DNA of 64,000 nucleotides from Branchiostoma floridae (Eukaryota > Chordata > Leptocardii > Amphioxiformes > Branchiostomatidae). Positions 46,822 to 56,345 of this stretch are shown piece after piece. Within the stretch, counting starts at the first letter, position 1, and each line of letters starts with the position of its first letter. Location: contig NC_049986.1 of assembly GCF_000003815.2 (NCBI RefSeq), forward strand, positions 19,361,006-19,425,005, given 5' to 3'. The notes beneath the pieces are model-generated. The model was given only the letters and a program-made list of their open reading frames with translations, did no database searches and was not told the DNA's origin. The position numbers and the translations under genes are program-made.

Positions 46822-47237
46822 TGTTCTGAAGGTGAAAGAAACTATTTCACATCATTACTACACGACATGTTCTCCGGTGTTGGTAGTTTGAATTGACACA
46901 TGATTTACGTAATGAGCAGGCAAACTTCCGGGGAGTTGGTTACTGGTAACACGTCTTCATTGTCCTGAACGCGAAAGAAGCCATTTCAAATTATTACTAC
47001 ACGACATGTTCTCCTGTGTTGGTAGTTTGAATTGATACATGCTTCACCTAATGAGCAGCCCAACTTCCAGGGAGTTGGTAACTGGTAACACATCTTCATT
47101 GTCCTGAACGCGAAAGAAGCAATTTGACATCATCACTACACAACATGTTCTCCGGTGTTGGTAGTTTGAATTGACGCATGCTTTACCTAACAAGCAGTCC
47201 AACTTCTGGGGAGTTGGTATCTGGTAACACGTCTTTA
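46822..47237. repeat. 139-bp tandem repeat, three copies
   Basis: CACGACATGTTCTCC (CACAACATG in copy 3) begins at 46861, 47000 and 47139, exactly 139 bp apart. Units share GTGTTGGTAGTTTGAATTGA, GGGAGTTGGT, CTGGTAACACGTCTTCATTG and TGAACGCGAAAGAAGC. Copies are about 90% alike. Frames through the array are repeat artefacts. Confidence 0.92.
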
Positions 47238-48099
47238 TTAACTGCCACTCTAGTGTGTACACAGTCATCAAAGGGAGTGGTTCGTCTTCTTCAGAACAAC
47301 CTACATCGCCGTGCCTATTAGGCCATGTTGATTTGATTATATGGATGACATCCTCTTGTAAGTCAAAAACTGATACGAGCGTGCGAAGAAGCAACAGTCT
47401 GGCAAGCAAAAATAAAAGTTTCCATCATCTCAGTGGTCAGGATGGTTGAATGCAAGGAATATGGTGTACCAAACAATAGATTCTTCATTTTAATGCTTTA
47501 ACGTCTCATTCTTGGAATTGACATTGGCATTTTATTATCAGGATATTTTTTTGCAATAAACGTCATATATTTGCTCATTTTGCTGCTGCTTTGCATGATA
47601 CACAGTATGGTTCAAAACTTCTTCTTTTTCTTTGGAAGCGACCAAACATTGATGTGTCATCCACATATAATCAAATCAACGTACAACATCGTCTCACAAA
47701 ATCGCTTGGCGCGTTGGCGGCAACAACATGCGTTGCTCATTATCCCATATGTCGTTATATTGTGCTCTGAAATGTCAGCATACATCTGCGTACATGTCGC
47801 TTCTATCACCCTGAGAGACCAGACGGAAAGCTGAATGTCAGTAGTCATAGGAGATGAAACGGGCGCATTGCACACATGTCTCGTCTGGGGGGAGTTATTC
47901 GACTTACGTGTGGTTGATGTAATCCTTATGGACATCTCATTCTCTTATTGATTGTTCATTGTGATGGTAGAATGTGTGCGTACGAGATGGAATACAAAGT
48001 ACGTAGGTGTCGTTTCAGGTCAATTTCGTCTACTGCTAGACGTGCGGAAGTTTGGCGTCTTTCACTTTCAGTGTAATAATGACAGCTGTCTGTGAAGTT
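47238..48099. other. no recognised feature
   Basis: A frame at 47571-47834 has a hydrophobic start but no family motif and no promoter. Unassigned. Confidence 0.4.
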
Positions 48100-48415
48100 G
48101 GCGTATTACACCGAAGGGCGGTAATAACGGCCATACGGATACAGATACAGAAGCTGGTGTGTTACACCGAAGGGTGTTTCTAGATACAGATACAGATACA
48201 TAACATAAGCTAGTGTGTTACGTCAAGGGGCGGTTAGACCAGCTATACAAGGTACTTAATACAGAAGCTGTTGTGTTGAGTTGAGTTATGTTACACTAAG
48301 GGGCAGATATACGTATGCCAGAAATACAGAAACAAATTATGCAGACGTGTTACAACGAAGGGTGGTTCTATTGGTCATCCGGATACAGAAGGTGTGTTAG
48401 TGACAGATTAAGGCA
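48100..48415 (+). repeat. tandem array of the 3' half of repeat M
   Basis: GTGTTACACCGAAGGG (or variants) followed by CGGTTA...GGC and GATACAGATACAG is repeated about five times at intervals of roughly 60-65 bases, with increasing divergence rightward. It is the same sequence as the end of 6455-6597. This shows that part of the dispersed element has become a local satellite. Confidence 0.8.
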
Positions 48416-48969
48416 ACTGCACCGTGCTAGATATTATACATGTAGATATTCAATTGTAGACAATTTAAAGACATAAAGCCTACAACCGTTCCAATTGAGT
48501 AGTTTCCGCCTCCACAACTAGACTGATACGTTACTTAAAGTAAGCGAGTTGGGTAACGGATGGCGAATTAGCGAGATTGACGTGTATCATCCCGGTGAGA
48601 AACATCACCGTCCCCTGTCTGCAGACCATTACCGTCTGATACCATCTCACTGCCGCCTCAGGTCGCAATTTCAGACCATTTTCATCCGATCGGGGAGATA
48701 TTAACTCGGCAAAACGCCGTTAGAAAGAGCTTTGTAATAAGACTGCAACTGATAAAGCGGTTCTGTCTTATTAAAGCTATCCAATTACGCGGCACAACTT
48801 TGCCGGAATCATTTTAGGAACCTGTCAATCAAACTTGGAAGATGGATAGAGCAGGTCAGTTGGCGTTCACGTAGGCAAACCCAGGAAAGGGGTGTTATTC
48901 TGATAGTTACTTGTTTGTTAAAACAGGGTGGTCAGTAGTATTCTGTGCCATCTATGTGGCTCTCAAAAG
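48416..48969. other. no recognised feature; GC-mixed patch
   Basis: At 48540-48720 sequence complexity rises (GATTGACGTGTATCATCCC, ACCATTACCGTCTGATACC), with a twice-repeated CAGACCATT word. It could be a conserved non-coding element, but this cannot be tested here. Confidence 0.3.
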
Positions 48970-49085
48970 GTGTTTCGTGAAATAGTATTGAATAGACTCT
49001 CTTTAATCAACCATTGCTTTATTCTCACCAACGTTTCGGTGACATTCTGTCACCTTCTTCAGGGCAATTCCCAAACGTTATGTAA
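48970..49085 (-). mobile_element. Penelope-like element terminal fragment
   Basis: The minus strand carries CCTGAAGAAGGTGACAGAAT continuing GTCACCGAAACGTTGGTGAG, then AATAAAGCAATGG. A CTGAxGAAG / short stem-loop / CGAAACGTTG arrangement is a recurrent terminal motif of Penelope-like retroelements, several of which encode hammerhead ribozyme motifs in their terminal repeats. No reverse transcriptase or GIY-YIG sequence is nearby, so only a short end is preserved. Confidence 0.55.
49034..49062 (-). ncRNA. hammerhead-ribozyme-like core
   Basis: On the minus strand: CTGAAGA (49062-49056, fits CUGANGA), one extra A, a perfect 6-bp stem GGTGAC/GTCACC with a 5-base loop AGAAT (49054-49038), then GAAA (49037-49034). 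The next bases CGTTG can pair with TAACG upstream (about 49076-49080), which places a U-U at the expected cleavage position. Stem I pairing is weak. The extra A at the base of stem II and weak stem I mean self-cleavage is uncertain. This could be a degraded copy. Confidence 0.4.
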
Positions 49086-50227
49086 AAAAAGATCTAGAGT
49101 CTTCATTCAGTGACGCACCAACCTGATAAAGCTATAATTCACGTACGGGTGAAATGATATTGTCTACTACTCGTATGTGGACATTGATTTAGATGTCACC
49201 AGCATTCAGCAGGTTTGTAGCACGGCCTTAAATTCACGTTGTAACTGTAAATAACTAATTAAGTCACCTTGTATCATCAGGTCCCTAAATTTACTGTTAT
49301 TATTGTCTAACACGGCATGACAGAGAGCAAACTATGAAAGTATCAGGAAACCTAAACAATGCTTTCCGTGTCCTTTTTCTCTGCAATGAACAATTATTTC
49401 AGCCATTTGGTAAAGAAAAATCACGAGCTTAAGTTACTGTACACAGCTTAACAACACTTAACCGAGATCTTTACACTATAGTTTACGTTTTATCGCCGTT
49501 TGCGCACACCATATCCATTCTACGTCATCCACAAGGACATTGATCTATTTCATGCACATACGTAAAACACTGGATAAACTCGAAATGTAATCCCAGCACG
49601 TTGCCTTCAAGTCTAGGTTTATCTTAATCCGCTTTTGTCATTTCCCATCTCCATTCTGCTGTCACACTGAAGTAGCTCCGTCATTTCATATCTGCAGGAA
49701 CGTGGAATAACTCTTATCGGCTTAATGGCATTAAGACCTAGGGCAGTGCCGGCGTGTCTAGATGGAGTGTCCGGCAAATAGGCCTTGAATCCACCCCGCA
49801 AGGACATCAGCGTTGCATTAAGAGAGTACTTATGGGAAAGGAAACATTGATTGAGATGTGTGCGTACAGCTGTCTAAAAGATTGGCTATCAAACGTGCCA
49901 AATAGGGCAGTTGTGTGGCGCCACCTTGCACTTTGTGAGCAATGTGCAGCTAGTGTAGGTAAAGCCGTTTTCTGTTTTCGATTTGGCAACCGCGTGAGCA
50001 ATCAGACATGCGTCCCTGAAAATTTTGCATTTTTGGTGATTTTGAACATTAGCGGGAAGATTATCTATCAGACCGAAAAGCTACTCAATTAAGGTTTTAA
50101 CAAACAAATATGTTGATACGTAACATATTAAATGGCCTTCTTGACAATTTAGAATCGTTCTGCAGTTCTCTAAGCTAGCAACAGGGGGTGCTGCTGCACG
50201 GCTTTCATCGTCCATTTACTGCTACAA
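49086..50227. other. no recognised feature
   Basis: Unassigned. A frame of 112 codons at 49754-50092 shows no motif and is not called. Confidence 0.4.
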
Positions 50228-50229
50228 TA

Positions 50230-50622
50230 CACCTTTCTCACGCGGCGGCCATGATAGATCTAAAACGAGTTCAATGTGGCAAACAAAAGGCTGTCCATCA
50301 TAATTAGCAGTTCGACCAATGGTAGCCTGCCAATTAGGAAATCGACCAATAAGTGAATGGCTGCAAATTCGTTAAAAATTTGCATTATCATGTTGTTATT
50401 TTGCATCTCTTAAGGGACTATGGGGTCAGTCTAAACTACTCTAAATTGCTACATCTTTCGGTGCATAACACTTCAAGTAATATTTATTATTCTATCTTAT
50501 ATCATGAAAATTTGTGTGGTTTGGGGGAAAACTAAATGGGACCTGATTTTAGAAATAAGTTTTGTCTGTTTGCCTCATTGACCTCTTCTTCGATCTATCA
50601 TGGCCGCCGCGTGAGAAAGGTG
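50230..50622. mobile_element. 393-bp MITE with perfect 31-bp inverted repeats and TA target
   Basis: The end CACCTTTCTCACGCGGCGGC is part of a perfect 31-bp arm (50230-50260) whose complement is 50592-50622. Looser pairing continues inward for about 25 bases (GAGTTCAATGTGGCAAACA against GAGGTCAATGAGGCAAACA). TA flanks both ends (50228-50229 and 50623-50624), as in Tc1/mariner-type insertion. The interior is AT-rich and has no transposase. The intact arms suggest a recent copy. Confidence 0.88.
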
Positions 50623-50643
50623 TATATTTTGACATTATACCTT

Positions 50644-50659
50644 TTTTCGGTCATTATTT
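50644..50659. other. target-site duplication, left copy
   Basis: TTTTCGGTCATTATTT, identical to 55601-55616. It merges at its right end into the poly(T) that is the LINE poly(A) tail on the minus strand. Confidence 0.88.
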
Positions 50660-50966
50660 TTTTTTTAAGTTCTTTCTTTTTATTCATTTCAAAATAAGGA
50701 GAACAAAATCATGGCACAACAAACAAAATTCGTGACGCACATGCATGACAACAAAACTGATACATAAAACCAGTAGACAATAAGAACCATAAAAATTAAT
50801 GAGAAATTATGAGGACCCCGGAAAATAAATTAAACAATGGCTAAAGGAAACTTAAATCAATACAACATATAATTTACCCCACTTCCCGATGTGTTTAGGC
50901 ATTTTGTCTAATCTTTTTGCAATGATGCATTCTAATTTATGGACATAAGACACAAATGAAATAAAA

Positions 50967-53900
50967 CTAGATAATTCTAATTTCTGTTGTCGATACTTGA
51001 AAATATAAAGCTAAGAGGATAATAAGATTTGACAGAGCTGGGCAACGGTCACTTAAATCACCAAAGATGACATTGAAAACATTAATATGCAAATGAATAT
51101 TTGTAAGATTGAAGAACCACTCATCCACCTTGGACCAGAAATTAGCAACAACTCTACAGTCCCAAAACAGGTGAATGACCGTCTCTTCTTCTTCATTGCA
51201 AAGGCTACACCTAGGAGAGTTTATTAATTTCCAAGTGAACAATGTTTTATTAACAGTTAAAAATTTAAAAAGCAATTTATACTGAAACATTCTGGTGTGG
51301 GTATCTATAGAGAGCTTGTAGGGTAGGCAGTACACTTGTTTCCAAGGTATGGGTATATCAAAATATTCTTCCCAGGAAAGTTGTATTTTATATGAGGGTT
51401 CACACAAATTGGTTTCTTTCATAAAAAAGATATACAAATATTTGTTAATCTTCTTCTTCTGACACCAAGTTCTGTCCCTACAAATGGGCATACAAACACG
51501 TAAATCTGGAGATGGATGTTTTAAAGACGATTTCCAATAAACTGGAATCGCTGAAGTTAATTGAATATATTGAAATTCCGGACAGGTATTACCAAATTTT
51601 AGCGAGAAGTTTGTATAAGAAAGCAATTTGTTTTCAGAATCTAAAATATCATTCAAAAATCTTACCCCCGCTGTGTCAAAAGATGAAGAGAAAAAGGGTT
51701 TCCCGGCAATACGTATTTTAGAATTGAGACAAAGAATTTGCTGCTTGATTTCCTCCACCCCCTCAGGCGGTCGTAACTGGAAACGAAGCCAAGCCTGTAT
51801 AACTTGTTTGAAGAAGGAGCTAATGGGTGCTGGTTTACCCAAAAGATTGTCAAAGTCACATGAAGTAAGTTGTGCAAAAGGAAACAAACTTGTTCGAAAC
51901 AACGGACAGGACATAAATAAAAATTTGGAACAAAACCATTCCTTGTTAAGTTGAAGTTTGGGTACCCATGAGGCTTTTAATGTTAGGTCCACGGCACGCA
52001 GATTTCGCAGTTTAAGACCCCCTTGTTCATATGCACTATAAATAGTTTTTCTTTTAATACGTTCAGGACCACCTCCCCAAAGAAATTCAAATATTTTCTT
52101 TTCATATTTGTCAAAAAAGTCCGGTGGAGGGGTCGAAAGAGAGCTGAGTAAGAAAATGAATTGTGTTACAATAAGTGTATTAATCAAGGTAATCTTACCC
52201 ATAAGTGTTAATATCTTTGTTTTCCAAGGATATAATAATTTGTCAATTTTCATTAATTTTCGATCAAATTTTTTAATCCGAATAATGTCGGATAAAAGTA
52301 CTGGAATGTGAATACCCAGGAGATCTATGGGGCCATCAGTCCACTGAACGGGTAAGGGGCAGGGAAGGCAAAAATTTGTACCACATAGAGAGCCAATACG
52401 TTTTATTATACACTTGTCAAAATTCGGAGTTAAACCTGATAACGAAGAAAAATTTTCCAAGTCGGTCACTAAAGCGTAGAGAGAGCCAAGCTTCGGGGCT
52501 AGGGGGAAATTACAATCGTCGGCATACTGAGAAATTTTTGATACTACACCATAAGTCGTTAGTCCTTTAATTTCTACATTATTTCTAATTTTAATAGCTA
52601 AAATTTCCACTCCTAAAATAAACAGATATGGAGAAAGAGGGCAACCCTGGCGGACTCCACGGGACAATGGGAAAGAATGAGAAATATGTCCATAATTTAT
52701 AACCATACTACAAATGTCTTTATATAAAATTCTAATCCAGTTGATAACTCCCGCACCAAAACCAAAGTATTCAAGGGTTTTAAAAATAAAATCAAGTCTA
52801 ATGGTATCAAATGCTTTTTCAAAGTCTGCTACGAAAATTAATCCAGGTAAGCTATTACGATCATAATATTCTATAATTTCTAATATTCGACGTATACTGT
52901 CACTGATGCATCTCCCTTGTAGGAAACCCGTCTGATCAGAAGATATTAAATGTGGAATAATTTGTTTCATACGCAGGGCTATGCATTTGGACAATATTCG
53001 TGAATCACAATTTAACAATGTCAAGGGGCGCCAGTTTTTAATTTGAGAAGGGTCTTTATCCTGCCCCGTGGAGTCTTGCTTAAGAAGTAGAGAGATGAGT
53101 CCGGTTTTTTGTGTATTTGATAAATGACCTACCCGATAAGAGTAATTAAACGAATCCAACAACGGTTTTTTTACAAGATTAAAGAAGACTTTGTAAAATT
53201 CCACAGGTAGGCCGTCTAATCCGGGTGCTCTTCCCGAAGAAAATGACTCTATTGAATCCCTCAGTTCCCTTTCCGTAATTAAACCATCACAACTTTTACG
53301 TTGTTCCAAAGACAAAGATACATGGGGTGGATTAGGAAAGAAAGATTCAAAAGCATCACATTCTAAGGAAATAGGTGGTTCTTTAAAAGAATAAAGTGCC
53401 GAAAAGAAATTTACTTGTTCCACTAGGATTTCCTGTGGGTCCGTTTTAATTAATCCCTCTGTCGTAACAAATTTAGTCATGTTTTTCCTAGAATTGCCTC
53501 TACTGATCATGTTCATAAAAAGTTTTGTGCATTTTTCCCCCTGTTCCATCCACTTGGCTCGCTTCCCCCGGATCATATTATTTGCTTTGGCCTGGTAAAG
53601 TAGTTCTAGCTGCTGTTTTTTATCATTTAAACTATGAAAGGTATCTATATTAAAACAAGTATCTAAGTCTTTTTGTAGGTTGACTATTTCACAAGAAAGA
53701 GCTAGTTCACTGTCCTTAGTTTGTTTTCTTTTCCACGAAGTAAATTTTATAATATGACCACGAACAGAACATTTAAAAGATTCCCACACAATGTGGGGAT
53801 TAGCTGAATTCACATTAAACTGAAAAAAACTCGTGATGAATTCAGAGGTTTCCTTTATGAAAGTCTTATCACTCAAGAAATCTTGATTCATTCTCCAAAA

Positions 53901-54647
53901 ACCCCGACCCCGAGGTATTTTGGAAGTAATTACAGATAAACCGACGAGGGAGTGGTCAGATCTCAGGCTGTCTTCTATAACGACTTTGTCAACAAAAGAA
54001 GTTAAGGAAAAAGAAATTAAGAAGTAATCTATTCTACTGGCTTGGCGCCTGCGCCTCCAAGTATAGCGTACCGTTGAAGGGTAATTATATCTGAAAATGT
54101 CCAATAAATCTAAATTGGCGCATATAGAATTAATTGCATTACGACTATTCGGGTGATAAACAGAGGACCGATGCCCAGCTCTGTCAAGTTCGGAATTCAA
54201 AGTGGTGTTAAAATCTCCAACAATAATGGTATGTAGATCAGACGCAATATGGTTATGTATGGTCGTTTCAAGGTTAAAGAAGAAATCGGGGTCGTCAGTA
54301 TTAGGGGCGTAGATGTTGGCCAGACAAAAACGAGTTGAATCAAGAGTTATGTCTAAAACCATCCACCGCCCTGAGTCATCACTCAGAGTCTGGTGGATGG
54401 TGTATGAAATATTATTCTTAAATAGAATTAAAACTCCTCTACTATTACTAAGGCCATGATTAAATAAAGCTGGGCCCCCCCAATCCGACTGCCAAAATTC
54501 TTCTTGTTTAACCGTTGAATGAGTCTCTTGTAAACAAAAGATTTGATAAGGTTTATCCTTTAACCAAGCGAATATTTCGTGTCGCTTTCTACGGTCGCCT
54601 AAGCCGTTAACATTATAACTACAAATGCTTACTTTCTGAACCGCCAT
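50967..54647 (-). CDS. LINE ORF2 protein: AP endonuclease and reverse transcriptase
   Basis: About 1226 residues and no internal stop. An in-frame TTG lies three codons upstream, but the ATG at 54647 (MAVQKVSIC) is the natural start. Residues about 5-240 are an AP-like endonuclease: NVNGL, QETH (E41), GDFN (about 144-147), SRIDYF (about 204) and SDHS (about 230). Residues about 470-760 are the reverse transcriptase: SGRAPGLDGLP, NWRPLTLLN, VADFEKAFD (catalytic D about 607), GVRQGCPLSP and YADD (about 708-711). A C-terminal knuckle C-x2-C-x8-H-x4-C (about 1147-1164) is typical of L1/Tx1 ORF2. The enzyme nicks target DNA and copies its RNA at the nick. All key residues are present, so the protein may be functional. 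Confidence 0.93.
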   Translation of the reverse strand: MAVQKVSICSYNVNGLGDRRKRHEIFAWLKDKPYQIFCLQETHSTVKQEEFWQSDWGGPALFNHGLSNSRGVLILFKNNISYTIHQTLSDDSGRWMVLDITLDSTRFCLANIYAPNTDDPDFFFNLETTIHNHIASDLHTIIVGDFNTTLNSELDRAGHRSSVYHPNSRNAINSICANLDLLDIFRYNYPSTVRYTWRRRRQASRIDYFLISFSLTSFVDKVVIEDSLRSDHSLVGLSVITSKIPRGRGFWRMNQDFLSDKTFIKETSEFITSFFQFNVNSANPHIVWESFKCSVRGHIIKFTSWKRKQTKDSELALSCEIVNLQKDLDTCFNIDTFHSLNDKKQQLELLYQAKANNMIRGKRAKWMEQGEKCTKLFMNMISRGNSRKNMTKFVTTEGLIKTDPQEILVEQVNFFSALYSFKEPPISLECDAFESFFPNPPHVSLSLEQRKSCDGLITERELRDSIESFSSGRAPGLDGLPVEFYKVFFNLVKKPLLDSFNYSYRVGHLSNTQKTGLISLLLKQDSTGQDKDPSQIKNWRPLTLLNCDSRILSKCIALRMKQIIPHLISSDQTGFLQGRCISDSIRRILEIIEYYDRNSLPGLIFVADFEKAFDTIRLDFIFKTLEYFGFGAGVINWIRILYKDICSMVINYGHISHSFPLSRGVRQGCPLSPYLFILGVEILAIKIRNNVEIKGLTTYGVVSKISQYADDCNFPLAPKLGSLYALVTDLENFSSLSGLTPNFDKCIIKRIGSLCGTNFCLPCPLPVQWTDGPIDLLGIHIPVLLSDIIRIKKFDRKLMKIDKLLYPWKTKILTLMGKITLINTLIVTQFIFLLSSLSTPPPDFFDKYEKKIFEFLWGGGPERIKRKTIYSAYEQGGLKLRNLRAVDLTLKASWVPKLQLNKEWFCSKFLFMSCPLFRTSLFPFAQLTSCDFDNLLGKPAPISSFFKQVIQAWLRFQLRPPEGVEEIKQQILCLNSKIRIAGKPFFSSSFDTAGVRFLNDILDSENKLLSYTNFSLKFGNTCPEFQYIQLTSAIPVYWKSSLKHPSPDLRVCMPICRDRTWCQKKKINKYLYIFFMKETNLCEPSYKIQLSWEEYFDIPIPWKQVYCLPYKLSIDTHTRMFQYKLLFKFLTVNKTLFTWKLINSPRCSLCNEEEETVIHLFWDCRVVANFWSKVDEWFFNLTNIHLHINVFNVIFGDLSDRCPALSNLIILLALYFQVSTTEIRII

Positions 54648-55024
54648 CGAAACCAAAAGAAGATAAAGAGACTATTAAAGATATGAACTAAGGGAAGGCG
54701 ACCGCAGAAAGCGAAGCGGAAAACAAATGGATTACAGTTTACATAAATAATCAAATAACAAGGGGTTCTCATAATTGATAATGACAGAACAAATATCAAT
54801 ATGATTACACCAAACTTAGGACACAAAAAGACGAGATACAACGTGCCATGAATGAAAGCAAAAGATACACAACAGGAGTCACGGGACATTTCGTAGTCAG
54901 AGCCAGTCATTCCGATAATCCAACCGTTTTATTACTCACTATACTTCATTTAAGCCGATAAACCGTTGCAAACTTAATAATGAAGGAGGTTTAAATAAAC
55001 GAAAACAAAATTATGCGAATCAAG

Positions 55025-55260
55025 AACCTATATCTGGCACAAGTTCAAAGTTCAACACAAAACTCTTGTTGAGGGTCACTATACCCCTTTCAAATACAAA
55101 AATAAACCATTGAAAAATTAATAGATAAACGAAGATCAAACAAACAAGTAAAAACAACGAAAATTGTGAGGAACGTGAACCTATAGGCAGTTCAAATTCA
55201 AAGTTCCACACAAATTCTTGTAAGGAGCATACATCTTTCAAACACAAAAATAACCAAGTA
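55025..55260. repeat. 153-bp direct repeat inside the LINE inter-ORF region
   Basis: GAACCTATA begins at 55024 and again at 55177. Both units continue through TTCAAAGTT, CACACAAA, CTCTTGT or TTCTTGT, TTTCAAA and ACACAAAAATAA words. They are about 75% alike. It lies between the ORF1 stop and the ORF2 start, an unusual place for a tandem duplication. Confidence 0.7.
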
Positions 55261-55470
55261 ATACATCAATCAAGTCTAAGAAAATTCAATGTTGGGGCTT
55301 TATTTATCATAATAAGTTGTATAGAATTATAAAGACGTGAATACAAGTTTGTCACGTACAATAAAGACATATGAAAGTCAATAAAGACCTACTACAAGAG
55401 TCAAGCGTTGTAATTGTTGACGACAAATGAAAAGAGGGAAAACAGTCTGAACATAACTAAAGCTGCAGTT

Positions 55471-55599
55471 CTAGTTCTCAATGCAAGTTTTAGGCAACGT
55501 TTCCTCAACAGCCAACAGTTCAAACGGATTAACGCGCTTCGTATCCGGTCGGTCGACAGGTGACGCAGATGCCAGGCGCTTCGCGGCGGTCTTCCTGCG
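55471..55599 (-). pseudogene. C-terminal 42 codons of LINE ORF1
   Basis: Read from the 5' truncation point, the minus strand is open for 42 codons to a TAG at 55471. It begins RRKTAAKRLASASPVDRP and ends VEETLPKTCIEN. It is basic then acidic, with balanced codon use, unlike the AT-rich spacer after it. Position directly upstream of ORF2 in the same element makes it the end of ORF1, the nucleic-acid-binding protein. The rest of ORF1 was lost on insertion. Confidence 0.6.
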
Positions 55600-55600
55600 C

Positions 55601-55616
55601 TTTTCGGTCATTATTT
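55601..55616. other. target-site duplication, right copy
   Basis: TTTTCGGTCATTATTT, identical to 50644-50659. It marks the 5' boundary of the LINE. Confidence 0.88.
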
Positions 55617-55734
55617 GCCTAAGAGGTTTGGTGTCTTGAATTGAAGATTTTCCGGCCGTTTTTCAACTTGAATGCTACTGAAAGCGGTTTCTCTAGTTCC
55701 AATCGGGCATGAAGCCGTCCAAAAGTATATCCGG

Positions 55735-56345
55735 CTGCCTGAGTAACAAGTGTTGTTATTTGGCATATCTTATCACATGAATGTCTAACCTTCATCTACG
55801 TACATCTCCTTTTCTTTTCTTTCAGTCCGTCTATGTTCTTCCGTGACTTTCTTGTATACATGTACTTTCATCTATCGTGTGTGACTTATCTTTGCTGTTA
55901 TCATATCCAACTGCATGAGTAACCCTTATTTGGCATATCATATTACCTAAATATCTAACCTTCATCGACGTGTACCTCCTCTTCTTTTCTTTCAGCCATT
56001 CTTTTTTCTTACTTCTCTCCAAGCAGACTTTCATATATATGTTTTCCTTTATCTATCATGTTTTTTATCTATGATATGTGACTTATCTTTGCTGTTATCA
56101 TGAATACCATTTTCACATCACACGGCGCGGCACCCATTTTTCCCAAGGCCTTCTCTCCTGTTATCAGCCGTTCCTTGTTCTTACTACTCTCCAAACAGAC
56201 TTTAATATATATGTTTTCCTTTATCTATCATGTTTTTTATATATCATGTGTGACTTATCTTTGCTGTTATCATGAATACCATTTCCACATCACACGGCTC
56301 GGCGCCCATCTTTCACAAGGCTTTCTGTCCTGTTATCTGCCCTGG
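55735..56345 (+). repeat. tandem repeat, 172-197-bp unit, three copies
   Basis: GTGACTTATCTTTGCTGTTA begins at 55881, 56078 and 56250. Units share TTATTTGGCATATC and CTAACCTTCATC (first two), or CCAAACAGACTTT, TATATGTTTTCCTTTATCTA and CATGAATACCATTT, CACATCACACGG (last two). It starts about 120 bp beyond the LINE. Short frames in copies 2 and 3 repeat together and are not genes. Confidence 0.88.

Larger units (their letters stand above)
50660..55600 (-). mobile_element. L1/Tx1-type LINE, 5'-truncated in ORF1, with TSD and poly(A)
   Basis: The element runs on the minus strand from 55600 (5') to a short poly(A) at about 50660-50666. An AATAAA-type signal lies just before it (about 50677-50685). 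A perfect 16-bp duplication flanks it. Order 5' to 3': the last 42 codons of ORF1, about 0.8 kb between the ORFs, an intact ORF2, and a 300-bp 3' UTR. The 5' truncation with long TSD and poly(A) is the normal result of target-primed reverse transcription. The intact ORF2 and exact TSD indicate a young insertion, but loss of the 5' end and most of ORF1 means this copy cannot be fully autonomous. Confidence 0.92.

Noticed and set aside
49754-50092. 112-codon plus-strand frame
   Set aside because: No homology motif, promoter or splice signal; open on both strands by chance.
54648-54656. Longer LINE ORF2 starting three codons earlier
   Set aside because: The earlier codon is TTG. The ATG at 54647 is the natural eukaryotic start.
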